A stretch of 45,474 nucleotides of DNA from Myxococcales bacterium (lineage in GTDB: Bacteria > Myxococcota_A > UBA9042). The stretch spans positions 1 to 45,474 of the forward strand of contig CANLIC010000034.1 in assembly GCA_947491025.1 (NCBI GenBank), written 5' to 3'. The translations under genes and the position numbers were made by a program. The notes under the pieces were generated by a model. That model saw only the letters and a list, made by a program, of their open reading frames with translations. It searched no databases and was not told where the DNA came from. How positions within the stretch are numbered: the stretch's first letter is position 1; each line of letters begins with the position of its first letter. Shown piece after piece: positions 18,634 to 27,370 of this stretch.

Positions 18634-18634
<1 letters not shown>
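17750..18634 (-). CDS. znuB: Zinc/manganese ABC transporter permease
   Basis: Inner-membrane channel subunit of 294 residues in the ABC-3 family, with about eight hydrophobic helices. GVLGVYVLLRNLVFVSAALSQ near residue 35 is the family's conserved N-terminal segment, and FSVLPAMAA-K-L near residue 225 is the conserved late motif. Histidines cluster in a loop (HDHHDAHQD, residues about 99-107) and at the C-terminal tail (HGHGHHH), consistent with zinc handling. The start ATG shares one base with the stop of the ATPase gene (TGATG), so the two are translationally coupled. Zinc is favoured over manganese by the His-rich segments and by the adjoining zinc-type outer-membrane barrel, though metal identity is inference. 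Confidence 0.9.
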
Positions 18635-19385
<751 letters not shown>

Positions 19386-19389
<4 letters not shown>

Positions 19390-20285
19390 GGCGTCTCCTG
19401 CACGTCGACGAGCGCCGCCGTGACGGCGCTCAAGTCCACGACGCCAGCCGCCAGGGCGCTCGCGGCGTTCGCGGCGTTTGTGGCAGCGCCACCGCCGACC
19501 AGCTCCGCCATGGCGACGCCGTCGAGCGCGCCGGCGCCGAGCCGCACGACGACGTCGAGGCGGCGTAGGTAGGGCTCGCCAGGCGCCACCCGGACGCTCG
19601 CAGCAGGCGGCAAGCCGACGGCCCAACGCAGCGGATCAGCAACGGCGATGTCGAGCGGGAGCCCCTGCGTCGGCAAGGTCCCTGCCGTCGTTACGGAAGT
19701 AGACACCACGGTCCCACGAACGCGCAGACCGGAGACATCGACGCGCAGCGCCACGAGTGAGCCCTCCTCGAGCTCACAGCCTGCCTCGGCGCACCCCTGC
19801 AGCGTTGCCTCACGAGGCGAGGGGCTCGGTTGCGTCCAAACCAGGACGCCGGGTGACGCCTTGGCCTCGAGGCTAGCTGCTGGCACAACGCCGCCCCGAA
19901 GCTCGGCTGCGATCTCTGCGTAAGTTGGCAGGGTCCCGTCGGCCTTGTGGCAGTGCCATTGGTGACAATTGCTGTAGCCATCCGGAGGCTTGGCCGGGTC
20001 AAAGGGCAGCGACACAGCCTCTGCGCCCAGCAAGGCGATCGCCGCCGGCGTCCACTCGAGGCTCGTCAAAGCCAAGGCGTAGCCATGGGCCGTCTGCCAG
20101 CGCCCCTGCGCATCGAGCCGCTCTGTGGGTAGGTCAAAGACCGCGCGCAGCCGCAACTGGAGGCGCCCGGCGCCGTGGCCAGGTCCATCGACGCAGCCTG
20201 CCAACCCAACGGCCAACGCCAGCGCCGCCGCCCATCCCACCAAGGGACGCCCCCTCAGGCCGTGGCTCTCAACGCAAGGCGCCAT
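19386..20285 (-). CDS. Lipoprotein with CHxxHCH motif, within the zinc-uptake operon
   Basis: Predicted periplasmic lipoprotein of 299 residues, unknown family. ATG 20285 has GGAGG six bases upstream, overlaps the end of znuA by 17 bases and gives a signal peptide with lipobox GLAGC (Cys31). Residues 107-113 read CHQWHCH, a compact cluster able to bind zinc or another soft metal, followed by KADGTLPTYAEIAAEL. A second Cys pair lies at CAEAGC. The C-terminal half is beta-rich without motifs I recognise. It sits between the binding protein and the ATPase, overlapping both, so co-expression and a role in metal capture or hand-over to ZnuA are likely. It is not a ZinT or ZnuA paralogue by eye. 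Confidence 0.85.
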
Positions 20286-21225
20286 GAATCGCCTCCACGG
20301 TGCGACGAATTCTCGCCAGGTAGGTCTCGCCGCGATCGACGTCGGCGCCGCCGGGCACAACCACCAACTTGGCTTTCGCCAGCCGGGCGAGCGTCTCCGC
20401 TGCGTTGCGCGGATAGTAGGGCTCCTGCAGCACCGCCGGAACCGACAGCGCCCGCATCGTCGCCAGGACCTTGGCGATGTGTCCTGGGTTGGGTGGGATG
20501 CCGGGCAAGGGCTCGATCGCTGCCGCCTGCTCGATGCCCAGCCAATCCAACAGGTAGACCAGCGACTGATGGTAAACCACCACGCGCCGCCGCCCCTCTG
20601 GCAAGGCCGCGAAGCGCGTGCGTTGCGCCTCCGCAAAAGCCAGAAGGGCCGACGAAACCTCCGTCGCTCGGGCCCGGTGTCGAGCAGCGCGCGCCGGATC
20701 GAGCTGAGCCAGGCGTTGGCCGATGGCCTGAGCCACCGCAGCAGCGGCGCGTGCGTCATGCAGGTAGTGCGGATTGCCCGCGGGATGTACGTCGCCTTGG
20801 CTGCGGGAAGCGACCGTGCCCGGCACTTGCAGGCGTCGCACCGCGATGCTGGCGTCGAGAAAGCCTGCAGCGCCGACCTGAATCGCCGCGTTGCGCGCGC
20901 CGCGCTGCAGCGGCGGCAGCCACCCCACCTCGAGCTCCAACCCGTTGACCACCAGAAGGTCTGCGCGGGCCAGCGGCAGCATCAGGCTCGGGCGAGCGTC
21001 GACATAGTGAGCATCCTGCCCCGGATCGACTAGGTGGGCGACCTCGACGTCGGGACCGCCGACCTGCTGCGCCAATGCCGCGAGATCAGACAAGGTACAG
21101 ACGACGCGGACCTTGGTCGGCGCCGGCTCTGCGGCGACCGACGGAGCTCGAAACGTCAGCGCCACCACCAGCAGGGTGCAGGCAAGCATCCGCATCATCA
21201 CGACTCGAAACGACCTGTTACGCAT
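20269..21225 (-). CDS. znuA: Zinc/manganese ABC transporter substrate-binding protein
   Basis: Periplasmic metal-binding protein of the TroA/ZnuA cluster, 318 residues. The signal peptide (ACTLLVVALTF... to about residue 32) is followed by VRVVCTLSDLAALAQQVGG, the typical start of the fold. Likely metal ligands are His73 (QDAHYVDARPS), His153 (GNPHYLHD) and His219 (VVYHQSLVYLLDWLG), with a C-terminal acidic residue near GGADVDRGE. The usual acidic His-rich loop is reduced to QGDVHPAG. Start chosen at 21225; in-frame ATGs at 21198 and 21195 are alternatives, and no strong Shine-Dalgarno decides. It is 36 bases downstream of the barrel gene and overlaps the next gene by 17 bases. Confidence 0.9.
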   Translation of the reverse strand: MRNRSFRVVMMRMLACTLLVVALTFRAPSVAAEPAPTKVRVVCTLSDLAALAQQVGGPDVEVAHLVDPGQDAHYVDARPSLMLPLARADLLVVNGLELEVGWLPPLQRGARNAAIQVGAAGFLDASIAVRRLQVPGTVASRSQGDVHPAGNPHYLHDARAAAAVAQAIGQRLAQLDPARAARHRARATEVSSALLAFAEAQRTRFAALPEGRRRVVVYHQSLVYLLDWLGIEQAAAIEPLPGIPPNPGHIAKVLATMRALSVPAVLQEPYYPRNAAETLARLAKAKLVVVPGGADVDRGETYLARIRRTVEAIHGALR

Positions 21226-21261
21226 CTTATTGCACCATGACTAGGCCCGCAGACGGCACCT

Positions 21262-22581
21262 TCAGTAGCTGTGAGCACCGTGGGCGCCGATGAGCGCCTC
21301 AAAGGCGAGGAAGGCGGCGAAGCCGTCCCGTGCCTCGGCAGGTCGGCGATCCCAGGAGGCTTGCGCCCGCAACCGTGAGAAATGACTCGGGTAGAACGTG
21401 ACTTGCGCCGTGGAGCGCGTGCGGTCCGCGGTCCACGAAGGGTCGAGTGGGTCGTCAGCGACGCCAAGGACGTGCTCGAAGCGCAAGCCGGCCTCCCAAC
21501 GCAGGGCGAGCCGCGCTACAGCCGAAGCGGTCACGCCGGCGTCTTGGAGCAGGCGATCGGGCACTTGCCGGCGCCGGCCCATCATCTCGATCTGCAATGT
21601 GAAGGCGCGCCGCTGGGCGTCGCCCTGGTCCCGCCAACGAAACATGACGTCGGCGATCGCGATCTCGGTCCGGTTCCAGAAGCCGGTGCTGTTCGGCCCC
21701 GCCAGTCCGCCGACGCCTACCAGCAGCGACGCCCGCGGCGACAGATCAAAGAACTGTTCCAACCGCAGGTTCAAGGCCAGATCGCGCGCTCCGCCCACGC
21801 TGATGGCCTGACCGCCACCAAAGCTGCGCGCGCAGCAAGCGCCGTTGGGCATCGCCGCCGCCGCGATGAGCTCGACAACCCAGGGCAGCGGCGCGAGCCA
21901 CGAGACCTCGGCGCCCAATCCACGCTGACCCTCGCTGCCGAAGAACTTGCCGTTGACCAGCGCCTGATCGGCGAAGTGCCAGGCGTGCGGATGAGTCGGG
22001 TTGCTGCGGCCTGCGCGGGCGAGGAACTGACCCATGCGCAGCTGCAGACCGAGCGGCGCCGCCAACGTCCGACCATAGGCCTCCTCCACCTCGACCCCGA
22101 ATTGCGAGAACACCAAATTGGCCTGCAACTCCAGATAGGGGTCGACGGACGACTCCAGATGCATCTCAAGCTGTTGGAGGTTGAAGCCGCGCTGGGCGGG
22201 GTCGTGGGCGCCGGTCTGTCTCGGCGCCCCGACGAAGGCAGCTAGGGCCGTGTCGAGAATCAGCGAGATGTCCGGCAGGATCGTCTGCCAGCCAGCGGCC
22301 GCTGGCGACGAATATGCGGCCGCCACAGGCACTGCCGCCGCCGTTGTCGCAGGGCCAGCCGTACCGGCGTCGCGGGCCAAGGCACGCTGCAGCTCGGCCT
22401 CTTCCGCCGCATCCGCTGTCGTCGCAGTCGGTAGCGCCGCAGGTTGCGCCAGCGCCACCGACGCGAGGGACGAGCAGAGCGCGATCGACGCCCAAGACAG
22501 GGCAGGCCCGAGCCGCGCAGAGCGCCTGCCGCCACGTACGGGGCCATCTGCGGCAGGGGTCAGGACAACGGCGCAAGCCAC
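21262..22581 (-). CDS. Zinc-regulated-type outer-membrane beta-barrel protein
   Basis: Outer-membrane barrel of 439 residues, probably carrying zinc or a zinc complex across the outer membrane. GTG 22581 is the start: AGGAG lies five bases upstream and only about 20 bases separate it from the predicted transcription start. A signal peptide ends near ASVALAQP (residue 46). Family-like motifs are THPHAWHFADQALVNGKFFG, LGAEVSWLAPLPW and ELIAAA, which I associate with the 'zinc-regulated outer-membrane receptor' group near znuABC in deltaproteobacteria. No TonB plug domain is seen, so it looks like a porin rather than a full TonB receptor. It is the first gene of the barrel-znuA-lipoprotein-znuC-znuB unit. 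Confidence 0.8.
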   Translation of the reverse strand: MACAVVLTPAADGPVRGGRRSARLGPALSWASIALCSSLASVALAQPAALPTATTADAAEEAELQRALARDAGTAGPATTAAAVPVAAAYSSPAAAGWQTILPDISLILDTALAAFVGAPRQTGAHDPAQRGFNLQQLEMHLESSVDPYLELQANLVFSQFGVEVEEAYGRTLAAPLGLQLRMGQFLARAGRSNPTHPHAWHFADQALVNGKFFGSEGQRGLGAEVSWLAPLPWVVELIAAAAMPNGACCARSFGGGQAISVGGARDLALNLRLEQFFDLSPRASLLVGVGGLAGPNSTGFWNRTEIAIADVMFRWRDQGDAQRRAFTLQIEMMGRRRQVPDRLLQDAGVTASAVARLALRWEAGLRFEHVLGVADDPLDPSWTADRTRSTAQVTFYPSHFSRLRAQASWDRRPAEARDGFAAFLAFEALIGAHGAHSY

Positions 22582-22591
22582 AGACGCTCCT

Positions 22592-22613
22592 TATTGAGAG
22601 CGCATTATCATAG
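22592..22613 (-). promoter_or_regulatory. Candidate metal-regulator operator overlapping the -10
   Basis: Minus-strand CTATGATAATGCGCTCTCAAT overlaps the -10 and start site. It contains a TGATAAT half-site like those of Fur/Zur boxes, and TATGATAATGCG matches TATGATACTGAG at the second promoter of the island (10 of 12 bases). The second half is poorly palindromic, so this is a proposal only. Confidence 0.4.
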
Positions 22614-22635
22614 AGCCGCGGGGCAGGGATGTCAA
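22607..22635 (-). promoter_or_regulatory. Sigma-70-type promoter of the zinc-uptake operon
   Basis: On the minus strand TTGACA (22635-22630) and TATGAT (22612-22607) are separated by exactly 17 bases, a near-consensus promoter. Transcription would begin near 22600, about 20 bases before the GTG of the barrel gene. Confidence 0.75.
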
Positions 22636-22651
22636 GGCAACCCTGCCCCGC
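22618..22651. repeat. Perfect 11-bp inverted repeat around the -35 box
   Basis: GCGGGGCAGGG (22618-22628) and CCCTGCCCCGC (22641-22651) with a 12-base loop. In RNA from the glutaredoxin-like gene this could act as a terminator hairpin. In DNA its loop holds the TTGACA of the next promoter and its left arm fills the spacer, so it could equally be an operator. Confidence 0.8.
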
Positions 22652-22781
22652 TGCGCGTGAAGTGGCGCCGGCGCCGCCATCTATGGCCCTGCGGCGTCGG
22701 GTGAGGACCCGTGACGGTGGCGCAGACCGAGCCGTCGCTCGGGCTAGACAACAGGCGCCAACTGGGGCGCCACATCGACCT

Positions 22782-23150
22782 TCAACGCGGCGAGGAGGCG
22801 CTGAGCTCGCCGCTGGCCAGGAGGCGCTGCAGATCGTTGGCGCCGCCGATGAAGTCTCCCCGCACGAAGACCATCGGGAACGTGTGCCACCCGATCCACA
22901 TCTTGAGCGCGGTGCGCCGCCGCCACTGCGAGAGGTAGGAGCCGTAGGAGAGATAGTGATGCTCGATGCCAGCGGCGCCCAGCATCCGGCGCGCACGTAG
23001 CGGGTGGGGGTTGAGGCCCATCCCAATGACCACGACCTGGTGAGCCGCGATCGCCGCCTCGACCTCGGCGATGGTGCCCTCAAAGCGGCGCTCCACGGTC
23101 TCGCGCACGGCGGGATGCACCCGCTCCATCGGCCACAGTCGACGACCCAC
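22782..23150 (-). CDS. Glutaredoxin-fold protein lacking catalytic cysteines
   Basis: Small cytoplasmic protein of 122 residues. GTG 23150 is chosen for GAGGAAGG directly upstream (23160-23154); an in-frame ATG lies at 23129. The fold follows glutaredoxin: VVVIGMG strand, then NPHPLRARRMLGAAGIEHHYL where glutaredoxins have CPYCVRA, later TFPMVFVRGDFIGGANDL, which matches the cis-Pro (TFP) and glutathione-binding GG motifs. Both cysteines of the active site are replaced, giving NPHP, so thiol-disulphide chemistry is unlikely. It may be structural, a glutathione or Fe-S scaffold, or a metal-binding relative. It lies 115 bases downstream of the His/Cys lipoprotein and before the zinc operon promoter. 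Confidence 0.75.
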   Translation of the reverse strand: MGRRLWPMERVHPAVRETVERRFEGTIAEVEAAIAAHQVVVIGMGLNPHPLRARRMLGAAGIEHHYLSYGSYLSQWRRRTALKMWIGWHTFPMVFVRGDFIGGANDLQRLLASGELSASSPR

Positions 23151-23265
23151 GTCCTTCCTCCTCAGGCGATCCGCACGCCTGCAGCGCATCGGCTCGACCA
23201 CGAAGTCGCCACGATGCCGCAGTTGGCGTTGCCATACCAGATCGCGGGTCGCGGGCTGGTCAGGC

Positions 23266-23811
23266 TCAGGGCTCGGTATGGGCCGCGGCCTCGATGACGA
23301 GGTTGACCGCAGCGCTCGATCCCGGCCCAAAGCGCAGCAAGTGAGAGCCCACCCCCAGCTCGTACGTGTGGATGACCTTGGCGGCGGAGCAGGTGGGGCC
23401 GCCGGGCAGGCTCGACTCTGGCGCGATCACCGCGCCGTTCGGGCCGACCACGGCCAACTTCGCATCCTCTGACAACGCCACCATCCAGTCACCAGCAGCA
23501 GCGACTGAGAACTTGGCAACGCCACCCTTAGCGCCCGCTACGTCGCCGAGGGCGAGATCGAAACGGGTGTGACCTGCGCTGACGTCGACTGCGCTGGCAT
23601 CGTCGACGCCGGCCGTCAAGGCTTTGGCTGGGCCCTGCGCCAAATGCTCACAGGCCTCAGCCCTCGGGTCTTCCTCGTGCGCTTCGTGTGACTCGCACGA
23701 AGACAAGGCCCACGAGAGAAGGGTCAACGCCCAAGCGACGCGCATGCGGCCGCGCTGAGGCCCAAGCCGCAGTCGCGAAGTGACAGTGATCGTTTGGAGT
23801 TGCGCTGACAC
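23266..23811 (-). CDS. Small His/Cys-rich lipoprotein of the zinc island
   Basis: Predicted lipoprotein of 181 residues, unknown function. GTG 23811 is chosen because AAGGAGGG lies four bases upstream; an in-frame ATG at 23746 sits right before the hydrophobic stretch but has no ribosome-binding site. The signal ends at LSSC, and the mature N-terminus reads CESHEAHEEDPRAEACEH, rich in His, Glu and Cys and suited to metal binding. The remainder is a beta-rich domain (VDVSAGHTRFDLAL, VHTYELGVGSHLL-like strands). Its promoter shares a sequence element with the znu promoter, supporting co-regulation. Confidence 0.75.
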   Translation of the reverse strand: MSAQLQTITVTSRLRLGPQRGRMRVAWALTLLSWALSSCESHEAHEEDPRAEACEHLAQGPAKALTAGVDDASAVDVSAGHTRFDLALGDVAGAKGGVAKFSVAAAGDWMVALSEDAKLAVVGPNGAVIAPESSLPGGPTCSAAKVIHTYELGVGSHLLRFGPGSSAAVNLVIEAAAHTEP

Positions 23812-23859
23812 GGACCCTCCTTCAGAGAGCCGCCGATAAGTCGCGCGGCGCCGTCGATA

Positions 23860-23888
23860 ACGATAACTCAGTATCATAAGCTGGTCAA
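23860..23888 (-). promoter_or_regulatory. Candidate promoter with operator in its spacer
   Basis: Minus strand TTGACC (23888-23883), 17 bases, then TATCGT (23865-23860), placing transcription start about 40 bases before the GTG at 23811. The spacer contains TTATGATACTGAGTTATC, which repeats the element seen at the znu promoter and has an outer GATA-N6-TATC dyad, as expected for a Fur/Zur-type site. Confidence 0.5.
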
Positions 23889-24144
23889 CGTCCCAACGCC
23901 GGCGCAGCGCCCGGCGCCGCGATCCCACTCTCGTGCGAGCGTTGGTTGATGGCACCAGGTGTCTGCCCATGGCGGCGGTGGGTACAAGGGGTTGACATCG
24001 ATTCGGATCGTCGAAACCACAGCCCTACAGCCTGCGCTCGGCACATCGCGAAGGCAGCGTGTAGGCTGTGCGGTCGCCCTTGTTGCGGTTCGGTGCCGCT
24101 GCTAGCGTCATCGCGCGGCACGCAACTGCCGCGATGAGGCAACC
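23889..24144. other. Divergent intergenic region
   Basis: Separates the zinc island (-) from the YjbR-like gene (+). A TTGACA is present near 23992 on the plus strand, but I see no -10 at a suitable distance. A pair ACAGCCT/AGGCTGT (about 24025 and 24063) could form a weak stem. No gene is evident. Confidence 0.4.
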
Positions 24145-24522
24145 GTGAGCTTTCAGCCCGCTGACCCTTGGCCGATCGAGCTCGCCCTCCGCGAGCTCGG
24201 CCTGCACTGGCCCGAGACCCACGAGGACTTCCCGTGGGGCGAGCGGGCGCTCAAGGTCCGGGGCAAGATGTTTTGCCTGCTCGGCACCAGCGACCAGGGC
24301 TTCTTCTTTACGGTCAAGCTGCCCCAGTCCGCGGCGGCCGCAACCAGCCAGCCTTGGGCCAAGCCGACGGGCTATGGCCTTGGCCGTAGCGGTTGGATCT
24401 CGGCACGCTTCGAGGCGCCGAGCGCAGTCCCCGAGGAGCTGCTGCGCGACTGGATGCGAGAGAGCTACTGCGCCGTGGCCCCCAAAGCGCTCGCCAAGCG
24501 TCTGGCGGCCGGCGAGCTGTGA
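24145..24522 (+). CDS. MmcQ/YjbR-family protein
   Basis: Small cytoplasmic protein of 125 residues, the normal size for the family. GTG 24145 has GAGG upstream. Family features are ETHEDFPWGERALKVRGKMFCLLG near the N-terminus, then FFFTVKLP, the aromatic/Gly stretch KPTGYGLGRSGWISARF and a C-terminal helix ESYCAVAPKALAKRL. YjbR of E. coli has a CyaY-like fold and is proposed to bind DNA, but the role is unclear. Its stop overlaps the GTG of the next gene (GTGA), so it is translationally coupled to the TonB-fused receptor. Confidence 0.85.
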   Translation: MSFQPADPWPIELALRELGLHWPETHEDFPWGERALKVRGKMFCLLGTSDQGFFFTVKLPQSAAAATSQPWAKPTGYGLGRSGWISARFEAPSAVPEELLRDWMRESYCAVAPKALAKRLAAGEL

Positions 24523-27221
24523 CAGCCCGGGTGCGCACCATCACGCCGTCACGCGCCCCCCTGAGCGAGCGCCAGGACCGGACGGTCGGCAGCGGCGGAG
24601 CAACGTCGTGGGCGCTGGTCATCGGGCTGTGCCTTGTTTTGGGTGCTCAAGGTCTGCGCGCGGCCCCGGCCGCAGCTCCGGTTGTGCCCCCCCAGATGCT
24701 GCAATTCGTGCCAGCGGAGTACCCGCGCGAGCTGCTGGCACGCGGCCTGCGCGGCGCGGTGACGCTGCAGCTGGTCGTCGACGCTGCGGGGTCGGTGTCC
24801 AAGGTCGAGGTCGTCCTATCCGCGGGACCTGACTTCGACGCGGCGGCCATGGCCGCAGCCCGACAGCTGCGCTTTCAGCCGGCGACTCAGGGCGGCAAGT
24901 CCATCTCCGTGGCCATCCGATTCCGCTATGTTTTTGCCCCGGAAGATCGGATCGATCGCCGAGGCCGCGCCCAGGGCCTCGGACGCTATGACCGCAGCAG
25001 CGCCGCTTCCGTCCCTGCGAGCCACATCTCGCTGCGAGGCCGGTTGGTCGAGCGGGGCACCCGCCGCCCGGTCGTCGGCGCGCTTGTGGTGTTGCCGGCG
25101 TTGCAGGCGGCGATCGGAGCCGCCGCCGAGGCGACGAGCGACGCGGACGGCCGCTTCGCCTTTGGTCCCCTGCCTGCCGGGCGCCACACGCTGACCATCG
25201 AGCCGGCAGACCATCGCCGCGCCAGCCAGACCCTCGAGATCAAAGGCAGCGAGTCGGTATCGGTGGAGATCGCGCTGACGCGCCGCAGCTACCTCGTCTA
25301 CCGCGCGACGGCGACGGCCCCGCCCGAGCCGGGCGAAGTCTCACGCCGATCGGTCGGCATCGAGGAGATCCAAAAAATCCCAGGTGTCTACGGCGACAGC
25401 TTCAAGGTCATCCAGAACCTGCCCGGCGTCGCGCGGCAAGCCGCCGGGGTGCCGGTCGTGCGCGGCTCGGCCCCCCAAGACACCGCCATATTCGTCGAAG
25501 GCGTCCGGATTCAGCTGCTGTACCACTTTGGCGGCCTGTACTCGATCCTCAATACCGACCTCCTCGATGGCATCGACTTCACGCCGGGCGGCAACCCGCT
25601 GCGCTATGGCCGCGCAATGGGCGGCGTGCTGGCGGCCAGGCTGGCCCTACCCAAGTCCGATGCACGCTGGTCCGGCACCCTCGAGAGCAACGTCTTCCAC
25701 ACCGGCGTCTTGGTCGGTGGCCCGCTCGGCGAAAAAACGCACCTCGCCATCGCGGCCCGCCGCTCCTACATCGACGCCTTGTTGCCCCTGGCGCTGCCGC
25801 TCTTCGCTAGCGGGGCGGCGCTGCCGTTCACGCAGCTGCCGCGCTACTGGGACTACCAGGTCAAGCTCGACCACCGCTTCACCGACAGGACGAGCGCCAC
25901 GGTCTTCGTCTTTGGCACCGACGACGCGGTCAAGGGCACGCTGGAGCAGCCGCCAGCAGCCTTTCCCGACGCGCGCGGCGGCCTGACCGCTCGGTCAAGT
26001 TTCCACGCGGCGATCGCCACCCTTCGCCACGATCGGCCTGGGCTCTCCTTCCGAAGCACCCTCGGCGCGACCCGGCCGCTGCTCGACTCCTCGCTCGGCG
26101 ACGCGTTCAAGCTCAGCGGAGAGGCCTTAGAGCTGACCCTGCGCGAAGAGCTCCGCCTCTTCGAGGGGCCCGTCCAGCTGCGCACAGGCCTGGACTTCTT
26201 CTATCGACCCTTCTCCGTCGACCTCGTCGGGCCGGCCTTCGCCTTCTCGGGCGAGCGCGGGACCAACGGCGGCAACCCGCCCTCTGGCCCCAGCCTTGGC
26301 CTGCGCCTCGAGGGCGCCGAGGTCTTGCCCGCCGCCTGGGTCGACGCGGTTTTCCGCTTCGGAGCGGCAGAGGTGGTGCCTGGCGTCCGCCTCGACTTGT
26401 ACCGCGGCATGGGCCAAGGCGAAGCGGTCTCGCCGCGCGTGAACGGACGCTTGCGGCTCCATCCGCAGTGGCTGGTCAAGGCGGCCACCGGCCTCACCAG
26501 CCAACCGGCCCAGCCGCCGCAGCTGGTCGAAGGCATCGGCACCCCCTCGCTTGGGCCACAGCAGTCCTTTGAGAGCGCAGCCGGCGTCGAGTGGAACGAC
26601 GGGGAGGCCCTTGAGGTCGACGCACAGGTCTTCGGCAAGCTGCAGTGGGACCTGGTCGTGCCGAATAGCGCCATTGTCCCCAACCCGGTCTACCTCAACT
26701 CCGGGCAGGGGCGCATCGTCGGCTTCGAGCTCATGGTCCGACACAAGCCAGTCGGCAGATTCTTCGGCTGGCTCGCGTACACCCTGCAGCGCGCTGAGCG
26801 CCAGGACCGCCCAGATGGCCCCTGGCGACTCTTTGGCTGGGATCAGACCCACATCCTGACCGCCCTCGGCACCTGGAAGCTGCCCTTTGACCTCGAGGCC
26901 GGCTTTCGCTTCCGGCTGACTTCCGGCAACCCCTACACTCCCCTCGCTACGGCGATCTACAATGAAAAGACCGATAGCTATACGCGAGTTCAGTCGGCCG
27001 ACCTGTTCTCACGCCGCCTGCCTGCCTTCGCGCAGCTCGACCTCCGCGTCGATCGCCGCTTTGCGTTCGACCGCTTCCTGCTCGATCTCTACCTCGACGT
27101 GCAGAACGTCTGGAATCGGGAGAACCCGGAGTTCATCCAGTACAACTTCGACGCCACCCAATCAGTGTATGGCAGTGGCCTGCCGATCATCCCGAGCATT
27201 GGCTTACGGGCCACGTTCTAG
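24519..27221 (+). CDS. TonB-dependent receptor with fused TonB C-terminal domain
   Basis: Outer-membrane receptor of 900 residues. GTG 24519 overlaps the preceding stop and is preferred to upstream starts, which lie inside that gene. Order: signal segment WALVIGLCLVLGAQGLRAAP (31-50); a TonB C-terminal domain (about 60-130, FVPAEYPRELLARGLRGAVT to SVAIRFRYVF); a carboxypeptidase-regulatory-like domain (about 168-250, GRLVERGTRRPVVGALVVL); a plug domain (about 275-390, IQNLPGVARQAAGVPVVRGS, FVEGVRI); then a beta-barrel to the terminal Phe (GLRATF), as expected for Bam-dependent proteins. TonB normally reaches from the inner membrane to bind the receptor's TonB box; having its domain on the receptor's own N-terminus is unusual but recurs in Myxococcota. 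The ligand is unknown. Confidence 0.9.
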   Translation: MTARVRTITPSRAPLSERQDRTVGSGGATSWALVIGLCLVLGAQGLRAAPAAAPVVPPQMLQFVPAEYPRELLARGLRGAVTLQLVVDAAGSVSKVEVVLSAGPDFDAAAMAAARQLRFQPATQGGKSISVAIRFRYVFAPEDRIDRRGRAQGLGRYDRSSAASVPASHISLRGRLVERGTRRPVVGALVVLPALQAAIGAAAEATSDADGRFAFGPLPAGRHTLTIEPADHRRASQTLEIKGSESVSVEIALTRRSYLVYRATATAPPEPGEVSRRSVGIEEIQKIPGVYGDSFKVIQNLPGVARQAAGVPVVRGSAPQDTAIFVEGVRIQLLYHFGGLYSILNTDLLDGIDFTPGGNPLRYGRAMGGVLAARLALPKSDARWSGTLESNVFHTGVLVGGPLGEKTHLAIAARRSYIDALLPLALPLFASGAALPFTQLPRYWDYQVKLDHRFTDRTSATVFVFGTDDAVKGTLEQPPAAFPDARGGLTARSSFHAAIATLRHDRPGLSFRSTLGATRPLLDSSLGDAFKLSGEALELTLREELRLFEGPVQLRTGLDFFYRPFSVDLVGPAFAFSGERGTNGGNPPSGPSLGLRLEGAEVLPAAWVDAVFRFGAAEVVPGVRLDLYRGMGQGEAVSPRVNGRLRLHPQWLVKAATGLTSQPAQPPQLVEGIGTPSLGPQQSFESAAGVEWNDGEALEVDAQVFGKLQWDLVVPNSAIVPNPVYLNSGQGRIVGFELMVRHKPVGRFFGWLAYTLQRAERQDRPDGPWRLFGWDQTHILTALGTWKLPFDLEAGFRFRLTSGNPYTPLATAIYNEKTDSYTRVQSADLFSRRLPAFAQLDLRVDRRFAFDRFLLDLYLDVQNVWNRENPEFIQYNFDATQSVYGSGLPIIPSIGLRATF

Positions 27222-27370
27222 CGCGTTGCGGCTGCTGCCTGCCCTGCACTCGGCCTCGGGCGCGGCGGCTCAAGGTTGACGAGGGTCGCAATGCCACCCT
27301 TCAGGGACCCATTGCCCGCGCAGGGCAGAACGCGCGGCGCCCTGTCGATGGCTGGAGCGCCACGGCTCCC

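Noticed and set aside
19390..19626. Arg-rich extension of znuC
   Set aside because: It lies within the overlapping lipoprotein gene and adds 79 residues unlike any ABC ATPase; the ATGA overlap start fits.
22166..23083. Minus-strand frame of 305 codons overlapping the glutaredoxin-like and barrel genes
   Set aside because: Arg/Ser-rich shadow; it would override two genes with ribosome-binding sites and recognisable folds.
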